A DNA stretch of 64,000 nucleotides from JASFBA01 sp034433695. Lineage in GTDB: Bacteria > Chloroflexota > Chloroflexia > DTKN01. The notes under the pieces were generated by a model. It saw nothing but the letters and a program-made list of their open reading frames with translations. It made no database searches and was not told where the DNA came from. Positions 35,501 to 44,051 of the stretch are shown in pieces (the first letter of the stretch is position 1; every line of letters starts with the position of its first letter). A program made the position numbers and the translations under genes. The DNA lies in contig DAOUAK010000038.1 in assembly GCA_034433695.1 (NCBI GenBank), forward strand, positions 4,603 to 68,602, given 5' to 3'.

Positions 35501-35521
35501 TCGAGGGCCCAGGGCCCTCGA
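35501..35521 (+). terminator. Hairpin after the suf genes
   Basis: A perfect 10-bp inverted repeat (TCGAGGGCCC with its complement around one base) lies 13 bases after the SufU-like stop, followed by TCTT but no real T-tract, so it is a possible terminator. Confidence 0.5.
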
Positions 35522-35560
35522 TCTTCGGGTGCCGCCCTCCAACTGTGTAACCTATCACAT

Positions 35561-35589
35561 TTGACAAAGGGAAGACTTCGTGGTATAGT
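35561..35589 (+). promoter_or_regulatory. Strong sigma-70-type promoter for the metal-transport operon
   Basis: A consensus TTGACA (35561-35566) and TATAGT (35584-35589) are separated by 17 bases. The predicted start at about 35597 leaves a leader of nearly 280 bases before the first codon. Confidence 0.8.
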
Positions 35590-35596
35590 TTATTTA

Positions 35597-35736
35597 TCCC
35601 CGTTCGGCCTGGCCGGCGGGGTTGGAGGTTGCGTTTCGATGGACGAGGATTATCAACGTAGTCGGGGACTGTGCGAGTCCGGGTGCGGGGCATCCGACCC
35701 GGGGGAGGTGGCTATGCCGATAGCCACCTGATCTTT
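35597..35736 (+). ncRNA. Structured leader RNA, candidate riboswitch/attenuator
   Basis: The leader begins with a stem closing on CCCCG/CGGGG. It continues with two adjacent hairpins, GGACT-GTGCG-AGTCC and GGGTGC-GGG-GCATCC, between GTC and GAC, which makes a three-way-junction-like unit at about 35659-35696. An alternative pairing CCGGGT/ACCCGG competes with the second hairpin. A perfect 10-bp hairpin with loop GCCG (35706-35729) and a TTTT run (35733-35736) then looks like an intrinsic terminator. Control of metal-transporter genes by such an element would be typical. I could not match it to the M-box, yybP-ykoY or NiCo consensus as I remember them. Confidence 0.55.
35706..35736 (+). terminator. 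Intrinsic terminator-like hairpin inside the leader
   Basis: AGGTGGCTAT pairs perfectly with its complement around the loop GCCG, and TTTT follows four bases later. It lies within the leader, not after a gene, so it would act as an attenuator. Confidence 0.6.
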
Positions 35737-35874
35737 TCCCCCGGTTCCCCCGCCTGAGGTCCCCCAGTCCCCTCCGAGATCGAAAGTACGCAAAACTTCA
35801 AAGCCATCTCATAGGATGTACAGGTGGAGTACCGGGTCCAGCCGTATGGGCCTGGGAACCACGGGAGGTGGACC

Positions 35875-37131
35875 GTGCCGTATGTCAGCACGCTCCTGGG
35901 GAAGCCTGTTACCGACGTGGAAGGCAACCGCGTCGGCCGGCTGCAGGACCTCGTTGCCTCGCTCCGGGGTGCCATGCCCCATCCCATGATTGTGGCCCTG
36001 GCCGTCCGGAATCCCGAGGGCCTTCGCCTGGTCCCCATTTCTTCCGTGGCCGTCCTGATCGCTCCGGCCATTCCCCTCCGCCATCGCCTGCGGGATATTC
36101 CCTCTTACACCCCGGGCGAGCAGGAACTGTACCTGGCCCGCGATGTGCTCGATAAGCAGATCATTGATACCCGTGGAGCGCGCGTGGTGCGGGTCAACGA
36201 CCTGGAACTGGCCCGGATCAACAACCACTTTTATGTGGCCAATGTAGACGTCGGTGGGCTGGGACTTTTGCGACGCCTGGGACTTGCAGGCCCGGTCGAG
36301 AAGATCGCCCGCTGCCTGAAGCGCCCGCTCCGATCCGTCAGCATCTCCTGGGACGCGGTCGAACTCCTCCCTGGCCAGAACTCGATGCGCCTGAAGGTGC
36401 CGGGGGAGAAACTGGCCGAACTGCACCCGGCCGACCTGGCCGAAATCATCAGCGACCTCAGCCGCGTTGAGGGAAGCCGGTTGATCGAGACACTCGATGT
36501 CAAGACCCTGGCCGATACCCTGGAGGAGATCGAGCCGGACTTCCAGGCCAGCCTGATCGAAGCCATGCCCGACGAGAAGGTGGCCGATGTGCTGGAGGAA
36601 ATGGCCCCCGACGAGGCGGCGGACCTTCTGGCCGAACTGCCCCAGGAACGCAGCCGGGAACTCCTGGAACTGATGGAGGATGAGGAGGCCGAGGACGTTC
36701 GGAAACTGCTGGCCTATCCGGAGGACACGGCCGGCGGCATTATGAACACCGAGTTCGTCGCCATCCGCCCCAACCTGACGGCGGAGGAGGCCATCGCCGT
36801 CCTGCGGGAGACGGCCCACGAGGCCGAGACCATCTATTACGTGTACGTTACGGATGAGGAGGGCCATCTCCTGGGGGTGTTCTCCCTGCAGGACCTGGTG
36901 CTGGCCCAGCCCAAGACGCCGGTAACCGACTTTATGCACCACCGCGTGGTCAACGTCCATCTGCGCGACAGCCAGGACAAGGTGGCCCAGATCGTGGCCA
37001 AGTACAATTTGCTGGCCGTACCGGTGGTGGACGATGAGGGTCGGATGCACGGCATCGTCACCGCCGATGACGCCCTGGATAAGATCATTCCCACCGCCTG
37101 GAAGAAACGCCTGCCGAAGATGTGGGGGTAA
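35875..37131 (+). CDS. PRC-barrel / MgtE-N / CBS-domain protein
   Basis: This 418-residue soluble protein starts with a PRC-barrel-like segment (VSTLLGKPVTDVEGNRVGRL), and a second such segment is at about 90-150. Residues about 195-300 form an MgtE N-terminal helical domain (LHPADLAEIISDLSRVEGSR, DEAADLLAELPQERSRELLE). A pair of CBS domains follows (about 305-415; TAGGIMNTEFVAIRPNLTAE, FMHHRVVNVHLRDSQDK). In MgtE channels these parts sense cytosolic Mg. Here there is no membrane domain; the transporter is the next gene, two bases away. The GTG at 35875 has GGGAGG just upstream and begins at the conserved domain; a GTG at 35824 would add 17 residues. A Mg-dependent regulatory subunit for the Nramp protein is inference. 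Confidence 0.85.
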   Translation: MPYVSTLLGKPVTDVEGNRVGRLQDLVASLRGAMPHPMIVALAVRNPEGLRLVPISSVAVLIAPAIPLRHRLRDIPSYTPGEQELYLARDVLDKQIIDTRGARVVRVNDLELARINNHFYVANVDVGGLGLLRRLGLAGPVEKIARCLKRPLRSVSISWDAVELLPGQNSMRLKVPGEKLAELHPADLAEIISDLSRVEGSRLIETLDVKTLADTLEEIEPDFQASLIEAMPDEKVADVLEEMAPDEAADLLAELPQERSRELLELMEDEEAEDVRKLLAYPEDTAGGIMNTEFVAIRPNLTAEEAIAVLRETAHEAETIYYVYVTDEEGHLLGVFSLQDLVLAQPKTPVTDFMHHRVVNVHLRDSQDKVAQIVAKYNLLAVPVVDDEGRMHGIVTADDALDKIIPTAWKKRLPKMWG

Positions 37132-37133
37132 AG

Positions 37134-38390
37134 ATGACGTTCGGGCAACGTTTCAGGCCGTTCTGGGTACGCCTCCTGGCCTTCCTGTCGGTCATTGGGC
37201 CGGGCATCATCACCGCGAATGTGGATAACGATGCCGGCGGCATCACGACCTATTCCGTCGCCGGTGCCCACTATGGCTACGATCTGCTGTGGATGATGCC
37301 GCTGGTCGCGCTGGCCCTGATCGTGGTGCAGGAGATGAGTGCCCGGCTGGGAGTGGTCACCGGACGGGGGCTGGCCGCGCTGATTCGGGAGAACCTGGGG
37401 GCGCGCCTGACGGCGGTGGTCATCGGCATCCTGGTGCTGGCCAATCTGGCCAACACGGTGAGCGAATTTGCCGGCATCGCCGCCGGCATGGAGATCTTCG
37501 GGGTCAGCAAGTACATTTCGGTGCCGCTGGCCGGCCTGGCGGTGTGGCTGCTCGTCATCCGGGGCAACTACCGTTCGGTGGAAAAGGTCTTCCTGGTGGC
37601 CAGCGGACTTTACCTTTGCTATGTGGCCTCGGGCCTCCTGGCCCGGCCCCGGTGGGAAGAGGTCCTCCACGCCCTTGTCCGGCCCTCCTTCCGCCTGGAG
37701 AGCGGCTTTATGACCATGGCCATCACCATCGTGGGAACGACAATCGCCCCCTGGATGCAGTTCTACCAGCAGTCGGCCATCGCCGACAAGGGGTTGAAGC
37801 CGGCCGATTACCGTTACGAGCGGCTGGATGTGATCGTGGGCTCCCTCTTTGCCGTCTTTGTGGCGGCCTTTATCACCATTTCCTGCGCTGCCACCATCTA
37901 CGGCCGCGCTCACATCGAGACGGCCCAGGACGCTGCCCGGGCGCTGGGTCCGCTGGCCGGCCCCTACGCTTCCACGCTCTTTGCCTTCGGCCTCCTCAAT
38001 GCCTCGCTTTTTTCGGCAGCCATCTTGCCCCTCTCCACCGCCTATGTGGTCTGCGAAGCCTTCGGATGGGAATTGGGCCTGGGCCACCGGTGGAAGGAAG
38101 CCCCCATCTTCTTCGGGACTTTTACGGCCCTGATCGTCCTGGGAGGCGGGGTGGTCCTTTTGCCGATCCCTTCGCTGGTCCAGGCGATGATGTTCAGCCA
38201 GACCCTCAACGGCATCCTTCTGCCGCTCGTCCTGGTGGTGATGCTCCGCCTGGTCAACGACCGTCGCCTGATGGGCCATTTCGTCAATGGTCGGGTGCTC
38301 AATGCCTTCTCCTGGGCCTCGGCGGGATTGGTCATCCTGCTCACGGCCCTTCTGGTGCTCAGCCCCTTTCTGCCCGTTCCGGGCACTTGA
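37134..38390 (+). CDS. Nramp-family divalent metal transporter with atypical binding-site motifs
   Basis: This 418-residue, roughly 11-helix transporter aligns with Nramp from its first helix (VIGPGIITANVDNDAGG). The canonical metal-binding DPGN of helix 1 is DAGG here (D33-G36). In helix 6 the canonical Met-Pro-His is Ala-Pro-Trp (A205-W207, in GTTIAPWMQFYQQSA). Canonical Nramps use that Met to select Mn/Fe; its replacement by Ala recalls the Nramp-related Mg transporters. The upstream MgtE-N/CBS gene supports Mg. The ATG at 37134 lies two bases after the upstream stop; an in-frame GTG at 37122 is possible. Confidence 0.88.
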   Translation: MTFGQRFRPFWVRLLAFLSVIGPGIITANVDNDAGGITTYSVAGAHYGYDLLWMMPLVALALIVVQEMSARLGVVTGRGLAALIRENLGARLTAVVIGILVLANLANTVSEFAGIAAGMEIFGVSKYISVPLAGLAVWLLVIRGNYRSVEKVFLVASGLYLCYVASGLLARPRWEEVLHALVRPSFRLESGFMTMAITIVGTTIAPWMQFYQQSAIADKGLKPADYRYERLDVIVGSLFAVFVAAFITISCAATIYGRAHIETAQDAARALGPLAGPYASTLFAFGLLNASLFSAAILPLSTAYVVCEAFGWELGLGHRWKEAPIFFGTFTALIVLGGGVVLLPIPSLVQAMMFSQTLNGILLPLVLVVMLRLVNDRRLMGHFVNGRVLNAFSWASAGLVILLTALLVLSPFLPVPGT

Positions 38391-38404
38391 TTCGGAGGAG
38401 GAAG

Positions 38405-40123
38405 ATGGCCCGTCCTCGCCGTTTTGCGCCGTTCCTTCCCCCGGGCCCCCTCTTCGATGTGGGGGACCTGGCGGTGCTCGTCGCCCTGGCCGGCATCCTT
38501 TACCTGGGCGTGCGGGTAGCGATGGGCACGCCGGCGATCTTGCCGGGGCCGGAGATTCGCCGGGAGGCCTGGGCCTTGCCCGTCTATGCCCTCTTCTCTC
38601 TGGGTCGGATGCTGGCGGCCTATATTCTCTCCCTGTCCTTCAGCCTCCTTTACGCCCGTATCGCCGCCCGGCGGGCGCTGGCCGGCCAGGTCATGCTTCC
38701 CCTCCTGGATGTATTGCAATCGGTGCCGATCCTTTCCTTCCTGCCGGTGGTGCTCCTCGGACTGTCGGCCGTCCTGCCTTCCGGTCTGGCGGCCGAACTG
38801 GCTGCCATCGTCCTCATCTTCACCAGCCAGGCCTGGAACCTGACCTTTTCCTTCTACCAGGCCCTCCAGACCATCCCCAAGGAACTGGACGAAGCCGCCC
38901 GCACCTTTCGCCTGTCCGACTGGCTACGCTTTCGCCGACTGGAACTGCCCTTTGCCGCACCGGGCCTGATCTGGAACACCATCATGTCCTGGGCCGGCGG
39001 CTGGTTCTTCCTGATGGCCGCCGAATCCTACACAGTGGGAGAGCGGGACTTTCGCCTGCCCGGCCTGGGGGCCTACCTCCAGGAAGCCGCCCAGGCCGGA
39101 GACGTGCAGGCCCTTCTCCTGGGGGTAAGCGCCCTGGTCGTCCTGATCGTCCTCCTGGATCAACTGCTCTGGCGGCCGCTTTTGGCCTGGGGAGAACGCT
39201 TCCAACTGGAGATGGTCGAATCGCAAGAGCCGACCTCCTCCTGGCTCTATAGCCTCCTCCAGCGTTCACGTCTTCTTTCCGGACTCCAGCGCCGGCTGTT
39301 CCGGCCGCTCCTGGAATGGCTGGACATGCGTTTTTCCCGGCCGCCCCGGGAGATTGCGGAGGGGAATACGCCTTTACTGCGCCGGCTGGCCGTGTATACC
39401 CTGGGGGGTATCCTGGCCGGCGGCCTCCTCTATGGTGCCTTTTGGGCCGGCGGCTGGCTCCTTTCGTTGCCGGTAGCCACCTGGGGCGAGATCGCCCTGG
39501 GTACACTGGCTACTTTCCTGCGAGTCGCCGTGGCTATCGGCCTTTCCCTGCTCTGGACGGTGCCATTGGGCATCCTGATCGGCACCCGTCCTCGCCTGGC
39601 CGCCCTATTGCAGCCGGTGGTGCAAATTCTGGCTTCCGTCCCGGCCACGGCCCTCTTCCCCATCTTTCTCCTGCTCCTTTTGCGCCTGCCGGCCGGGTTA
39701 CAAATTTCCTCCCTTCTCCTTCTGATGACCGGAAGCCAGTGGTACCTCCTCTTCAATGTCATCGCCGGCGCCTCGGCCATCCCCCAGGACCTGGAATTCA
39801 GCACCAAACTCCTGGGAGTACACGGCTGGGGGCGATGGCGCATCCTCCTTCTGCCCGGCATCTTTCCCTACTTGGTGACCGGGATGATCACCGCCAGCGG
39901 CGGTGCCTGGAACGCCAGCATCGTCGCCGAATATGTGGTCTTTGGCGGGCAGAAGCAGAGCGTCACCGGCCTGGGGGGGCTGATCTCCCTGGCTACGGAA
40001 GAAGGAAACTATCCCCTCCTCCTGGCTGCGACGCTTACGATGATCGTTACCGTCGTGTTGCTCAACTGGCTCTTCTGGCGCCGGCTTTACCGCCGGGCCG
40101 AGGAACAGTATCGGATGGATTAG
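38405..40123 (+). CDS. ABC transporter permease, two fused permease domains (SsuC/NrtB-like)
   Basis: This 572-residue protein is made of two tandem binding-protein-dependent permease domains. Domain 1 spans about 20-260, with the EAA-type loop ELDEAARTFRLSDWLRFRRL. Domain 2 spans about 325-565, with DLEFSTKLLGVHGWGRWRIL in place of EAA. A hydrophilic linker of about 60 residues joins them. The arrangement is that of permeases next to ATPases with an AAA-associated C-terminal domain. No periplasmic binding protein is encoded nearby. It starts 14 bases after the Nramp gene behind GGAGGA and is likely in the same operon. The substrate is unknown; a metal or anion is possible. Confidence 0.88.
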   Translation: MARPRRFAPFLPPGPLFDVGDLAVLVALAGILYLGVRVAMGTPAILPGPEIRREAWALPVYALFSLGRMLAAYILSLSFSLLYARIAARRALAGQVMLPLLDVLQSVPILSFLPVVLLGLSAVLPSGLAAELAAIVLIFTSQAWNLTFSFYQALQTIPKELDEAARTFRLSDWLRFRRLELPFAAPGLIWNTIMSWAGGWFFLMAAESYTVGERDFRLPGLGAYLQEAAQAGDVQALLLGVSALVVLIVLLDQLLWRPLLAWGERFQLEMVESQEPTSSWLYSLLQRSRLLSGLQRRLFRPLLEWLDMRFSRPPREIAEGNTPLLRRLAVYTLGGILAGGLLYGAFWAGGWLLSLPVATWGEIALGTLATFLRVAVAIGLSLLWTVPLGILIGTRPRLAALLQPVVQILASVPATALFPIFLLLLLRLPAGLQISSLLLLMTGSQWYLLFNVIAGASAIPQDLEFSTKLLGVHGWGRWRILLLPGIFPYLVTGMITASGGAWNASIVAEYVVFGGQKQSVTGLGGLISLATEEGNYPLLLAATLTMIVTVVLLNWLFWRRLYRRAEEQYRMD

Positions 40124-40135
40124 GGGAGGAAACCA

Positions 40136-41446
40136 ATGGCCCAGAACGGGGTTCTTCTGGAATTGCGCAACATCCGCCAGGTCTACGGACGCGGCCCTCG
40201 TGCCATCGTCGCCGTGGAGGGGGTTAATCTAACGGTGCGGCGGGGCGAGTTCGTAGCCCTGCTGGGACCTTCCGGCTGCGGAAAAAGCACCCTCCTGCGC
40301 ATCATCGCCGGCCTGAACGTGCCTACGGAAGGGGAGGTGCTCTACCACGGCCGGCCGTTGCGGGGAGTCAACCCTCATGCTACCATCGTCTTCCAGACCT
40401 TTGCCCTTTTCCCCTGGCTGACGGTGCTCGAAAACGTCGAGGTGGCCCTCCAGGCCCGGGGCATCCCCTTGCCCGAGCGCCGGGAGCGGGCCCTGGCCCT
40501 CCTGGACAAGGTTGGTCTGGATGGCTTTGAAAACGCCTATCCCCGAGAACTTTCGGGGGGGATGCGTCAGAAGGTGGGTTTTGCCCGGGCCATGGCCGTC
40601 GAGCCGGAACTTTTGTGCCTGGACGAACCGTTTTCTGCCCTGGATGTGCTTAGCGCCGATGCCCTGCGGGGCGAACTCGTCGAACTGTGGACCGGAGGCC
40701 AGATTCCCACCCAGGCCATCATTCTGGTTACCCACAACATCGAGGAGGCCGTCTTCCTGGCCGACCGCATCGTGGTGATGGAGACGCGACCGGGGCGCAT
40801 CGCCGCCGAGGTGGTGGTCGGTCTCCCCCATCCCCGCCAGCGCAAGGGAGAGGATTTCCTGACCACCGTGGATCGGGTCTATGCGGCGGTGGCCGGCCAG
40901 ACCCAGCCGCCGGCCGTGGAACTGGGCACGGCCCCCGGCGAGCCAGGCCGGACGCGGGCCCTGCCCCCGGCCTCCGTCAGTGCCCTCTCCGGGCTGATCG
41001 AGCACCTGGACGAAGAGGTGGGCAACCGGGAAGACCTCTACCGCCTGGCCGACGACCTGCGCATGGAGATCGATGAACTCTTGCCGGTGGTGGAGGCCGG
41101 GGAACTGCTCAATTTCCTCCGGGTGGACCAGGGCGATGTCATCTTGACGCCGCTGGGAGAGACCTTCGCCGAGGCCAGCATCCTGGCCCGTAAGGAAATC
41201 TTTGCCTCCCGTGCCCGCCGCATCCCGCTCATCCGCTGGCTCCTGAAGGGGCTGCGGGCCGCCCCGGAGGGCCGGGTGCCGCGCCGGGTCTTCCAGGATG
41301 TCCTGGAGTGGGAGTTTACCCCGGAGGAGGCGAAGGTACAGATGGATCAGGCCATCGCCTGGGGGCGCTACGGCGAACTCTTCGGCTACGACGACGACCG
41401 GGACCTGCTCTACCTGGAGACGAACGGCTCGGGATCGGCCGCCTGA
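40136..41446 (+). CDS. ABC transporter ATP-binding protein with AAA-associated C-terminal domain
   Basis: This is a 436-residue protein. The nitrate/taurine-type ATPase domain (about 1-265) contains Walker A GPSGCGKST, signature LSGGMRQKVGFARA and Walker B LLCLDEPFSALD. Residues about 285-435 match the AAA-associated C-terminal extension (EHLDEEVGNREDLYRLADDL, LTPLGETFAEASILARKEIF), which is common in Chloroflexota and is thought to be regulatory. It follows the double permease by 12 bases. It converges with the zinc-ribbon gene, whose stop is only 10 bases away. Confidence 0.92.
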   Translation: MAQNGVLLELRNIRQVYGRGPRAIVAVEGVNLTVRRGEFVALLGPSGCGKSTLLRIIAGLNVPTEGEVLYHGRPLRGVNPHATIVFQTFALFPWLTVLENVEVALQARGIPLPERRERALALLDKVGLDGFENAYPRELSGGMRQKVGFARAMAVEPELLCLDEPFSALDVLSADALRGELVELWTGGQIPTQAIILVTHNIEEAVFLADRIVVMETRPGRIAAEVVVGLPHPRQRKGEDFLTTVDRVYAAVAGQTQPPAVELGTAPGEPGRTRALPPASVSALSGLIEHLDEEVGNREDLYRLADDLRMEIDELLPVVEAGELLNFLRVDQGDVILTPLGETFAEASILARKEIFASRARRIPLIRWLLKGLRAAPEGRVPRRVFQDVLEWEFTPEEAKVQMDQAIAWGRYGELFGYDDDRDLLYLETNGSGSAA

Positions 41447-41456
41447 TTCCCCGGAA

Positions 41457-41957
41457 TTATTGCCCACAATAGGGGCAGACCGTCCAGGTCAGGTCCATCA
41501 ATCGGCCGCAGGACAGACACTTTTTCCGAAGCGGGGTATGGCAATGGGGGCAGAGGATAAAGTCCGGTTCCACCCCCCGCTGGCAGGTGGGACAGAGGGG
41601 ACGCTCCTCGATATCCTGCATGATGTATTCTCTCTCCAGGGCACGGGCGTAGCCCTCGGCCAGCGTCTCCCGGGGGCGGAACAGGAGGTAAAGCCAGTAA
41701 CCGGGGAGAAAGAGAAGGAGCACCACCAAGGTGGCCAGGAGTTGCGCCGGCAGACTCTCGCTGCGGGCACGGACATCCTGATAGGTCCAGACCACCAGGC
41801 CCAACCACACAACGGCCAGATAAATGCCCAGGACATAGCCAACGATCTCCAGGATGGGCAAAGCCCGGGCCAGGAAAAGTTGGATCTCGGGGGGAAGGAA
41901 CGACATTGTCGTCGTTTCGGTAACGGTTTGGGCCAGATGCAAACCCCAGGGTTCCAT
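41457..41957 (-). CDS. Membrane protein with C-terminal double zinc ribbon
   Basis: This 166-residue protein has two membrane helices (about 30-55 and 72-95; ILEIVGYVLGIYLAVVWLGL and LLATLVVLLLFLPGYWLYLL). A short cytoplasmic stretch follows, then two CxxC-CxxC zinc ribbons (CPTCQRGVEP, CPHCHTPLRKKCLSCGR, VCPYCGQ at the very C-terminus). The ATG at 41957 is preceded by GGAGG. An upstream in-frame start would overlap the c-di-AMP receptor gene. Function is unknown; such proteins are frequent in Chloroflexota. It lies 79 bases after darA on the same strand. Confidence 0.75.
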   Translation of the reverse strand: MEPWGLHLAQTVTETTTMSFLPPEIQLFLARALPILEIVGYVLGIYLAVVWLGLVVWTYQDVRARSESLPAQLLATLVVLLLFLPGYWLYLLFRPRETLAEGYARALEREYIMQDIEERPLCPTCQRGVEPDFILCPHCHTPLRKKCLSCGRLMDLTWTVCPYCGQ

Positions 41958-42036
41958 CAAAGAAAGCCTCCTTCGTCCATCGCAAATTCGCACCGAAATC
42001 GGCGGAAAATCATCCCGGCTTGAAACGGACAACGTT

Positions 42037-42387
42037 CTACCGATCGACGGTATCCAGTTGTCGCCATTCTTCGATCGGCAGGATAAAGACATGGGCGCCG
42101 CCGACCTGCACCTCCACCGGAGCGGGAGGGAAGAGCCCGCCGGTTTCCAGAAGCGGGGAGACCGGGCTCAGGTAACGGGTGCGGGCGTGGCAGTGGGTCC
42201 GAATCACCTCCAGGGCCTTTTCCACGGCCCCTTCGTCCCCGGCCAGGAGGAGGGTATCGTTGGCTTCCATCAGAAAGCCGCCGATGCTGGCCACGTGGGT
42301 GAAGTTGAACCCGGCCTCTCCCAGTGCCCGGCCCAGTTCTTCCAAATCCCGTCGCTGGATAATGGCGATCAGGAGTTTCAAGGCCAC
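42037..42387 (-). CDS. darA: Cyclic-di-AMP receptor (DarA/PstA-like)
   Basis: This 116-residue PII-like protein is collinear with DarA/PstA: LKLLIAIIQRRDLEELGRAL, FNFTHVASIGGFLMEANDTL, LLAGDEGAVEKALEVI, and a C-terminal VGGAHVFILPIEEWRQL. Family members are trimers that bind c-di-AMP. The start is a GTG at 42387 that overlaps the end of the R3H ATPase gene by 10 bases. No c-di-AMP cyclase or phosphodiesterase is in the window. Confidence 0.88.
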   Translation of the reverse strand: MALKLLIAIIQRRDLEELGRALGEAGFNFTHVASIGGFLMEANDTLLLAGDEGAVEKALEVIRTHCHARTRYLSPVSPLLETGGLFPPAPVEVQVGGAHVFILPIEEWRQLDTVDR

Positions 42388-44051
42388 GGTTCCCCCCCTT
42401 CTTCCCGGCGAAAGATGCGCACTCGACGTTTGGGTTCCTGCCCCTGGCTGGCCGAAGCCAGGCGGTAGCGCTCGATCATCTGGTGTTGCAGCCGGCGGAT
42501 GTAGGCGTTCTGGGGTGCCAGTTCCACCTCTTCCCGTTCGCCGCTGAGCACCTGCCGGATGGCCTCCTCGGTCTCCTGCAAGGCCCGGAGAACGTCTCCT
42601 TCGGTGGGGCTGCGGCGTTCGGAGAGTAGGTGCAGGCAGTTCTCCATCTGCACGGCGGTGTTGGCCTTGAGGACATAGATGGGGACGCCGGCCTCCTCGG
42701 CCTCGCGCAACCGGCGGGGAGACTGGCGATAATATCCCTGGAGGGTGATCACGGCCTGGGCCTGGGCCAGTTCATCCACTAGGACGACCGGCATCTGGAG
42801 CAGGCGGGCAGCCCGGGCCAGGCGCTTCCGGTTGACTCCGAACGGGTAGATGCGCAGCGGCGTATCGGGGGTAGGCGAGGGGGATTCTTTTTCCTCCTTT
42901 ACGGCCGGCGGATATCCTTCTTTTCGAGGCAAAACCCGACGGCCGGCCTCGGCGTGGCGTCTTTCCAGACCGCCGCCGAAGTAATTCCGCTCGATCCAGC
43001 GTTCGATCTGGCCGTCCTCGCGGCGGTGGCGAATCTCCGCCGGGGCCGGAAAGCCGCGCAGGAGCGAATCGACCACCTCGGCCACGTTGCGATGGACGGC
43101 CACCGTGTCCCAGTCCTGAATCTCCACCACGATGTCAAAGGTCGGCGGGGCCTTGCGTTCCAGGATGGTCTTCTGGGTTCCCCGCCGACGGGCCTCCTCA
43201 TCGCCCAGCGTGACCGGCTGGATGCCCCCCAAAAGGTCGGAAAGGGTTGGGTTGAGCATCAGGTTCTCCAGGGTATTGCCGTGGGCCGTGGCCACCAGTT
43301 GCACGCCCCGCTCGGCGATGGTGCGGGCCGCCGCCGCCTCCAGTTCGGTGCCGATCTCGTCAATGATGATGACCTCGGGCATATGGTTTTCCACCGCCTC
43401 GATCATCACCGCGTGCTGACGGTCGGGGCTGGGCACCTGCATCCGGCGGGCCCGGCCGATGGCCGGGTGAGGGATGTCACCGTCGCCGCCGATCTCGTTG
43501 GAGGTATCCACAATGATGACCCGCTTGCGAAAGTCGTCGGCCAGCACGCGGGCCACCTCGCGGAGCATGGTCGTCTTGCCCACTCCCGGTCGGCCCAGGA
43601 GGAGGATGCTCTGTCCCGTCTCGATGAGGTCCTGGATGACGGCGATCGTCCCGTAGACGGCCCGTCCCACCCGGCAGGTCAGGCCGATAATGCGGCCGTC
43701 CCGGCTGCGGATGGCGGAGATGCGGTGCAGGGTCCGGGCGATACCGGCACGGTTGTCGCCGCTGAAGAGGCTGATGCGGGCCAGGACGTAATCCAGGTCC
43801 TCCTGGGTGACCTCCCGTTCGCTCAGGATGACTTCGCGGCCCGGGAAACGGGCCTCCGGCGGCCGGCCCAGGTCCAGCACGATCTCCAGGAGTTCGCTCA
43901 GTTCAGGCTCCCGACGCAGGGGGTCGTGGAGGCGGGGAGGGATGGCCTCTAGAAGGGCATCCAGGTCATCGGTCACCCGTTTCTGAACCACCGGAAGTTC
44001 CGGTGGATCGGAAGGTATCCTTTCTCTTCGAATGGTTACCGGAATCTTCAT
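42378..44051 (-). CDS. R3H-domain AAA ATPase (Ycf45-like)
   Basis: This is a 557-residue protein. An N-terminal helical region is followed by an ATPase core with Walker A LLLGRPGVGKTTMLREVARV and Walker B MPEVIIIDEIGTELEAAAA, related to stage III sporulation AA and secretion-type ATPases. A charged linker (about 385-410) follows. At the C-terminus an R3H nucleic-acid-binding motif (YIRRLQHQMIERYRLAS) lies near residue 530. Plastid Ycf45 shares this layout. A role in nucleic-acid binding is inference from the R3H domain. The ATG overlaps the upstream GNAT stop (ATGA), and its end overlaps darA. Confidence 0.88.
   Translation of the reverse strand: MKIPVTIRRERIPSDPPELPVVQKRVTDDLDALLEAIPPRLHDPLRREPELSELLEIVLDLGRPPEARFPGREVILSEREVTQEDLDYVLARISLFSGDNRAGIARTLHRISAIRSRDGRIIGLTCRVGRAVYGTIAVIQDLIETGQSILLLGRPGVGKTTMLREVARVLADDFRKRVIIVDTSNEIGGDGDIPHPAIGRARRMQVPSPDRQHAVMIEAVENHMPEVIIIDEIGTELEAAAARTIAERGVQLVATAHGNTLENLMLNPTLSDLLGGIQPVTLGDEEARRRGTQKTILERKAPPTFDIVVEIQDWDTVAVHRNVAEVVDSLLRGFPAPAEIRHRREDGQIERWIERNYFGGGLERRHAEAGRRVLPRKEGYPPAVKEEKESPSPTPDTPLRIYPFGVNRKRLARAARLLQMPVVLVDELAQAQAVITLQGYYRQSPRRLREAEEAGVPIYVLKANTAVQMENCLHLLSERRSPTEGDVLRALQETEEAIRQVLSGEREEVELAPQNAYIRRLQHQMIERYRLASASQGQEPKRRVRIFRREEGGEPWP

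Larger units (their letters stand above)
35488..35874 (+). other. Regulatory intergenic region (no gene)
   Basis: The 387 bases between the SufU-like gene and the chosen MgtE-N/CBS start hold no supportable gene. In order they contain a hairpin at 35501-35521, a near-consensus promoter at 35561-35589, a structured leader from about 35597, and a strong hairpin at 35706-35729. Confidence 0.8.

Noticed and set aside
35597..35736. Assignment of the leader to M-box, yybP-ykoY or NiCo riboswitch
   Set aside because: The sequence landmarks I remember for these classes are not visible, so I left the class open.
37289..38404. N-terminal extension of the double permease
   Set aside because: These 372 codons overlap the Nramp gene in another frame and are not homologous to permeases. 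The ATG at 38405 has a good ribosome-binding site.
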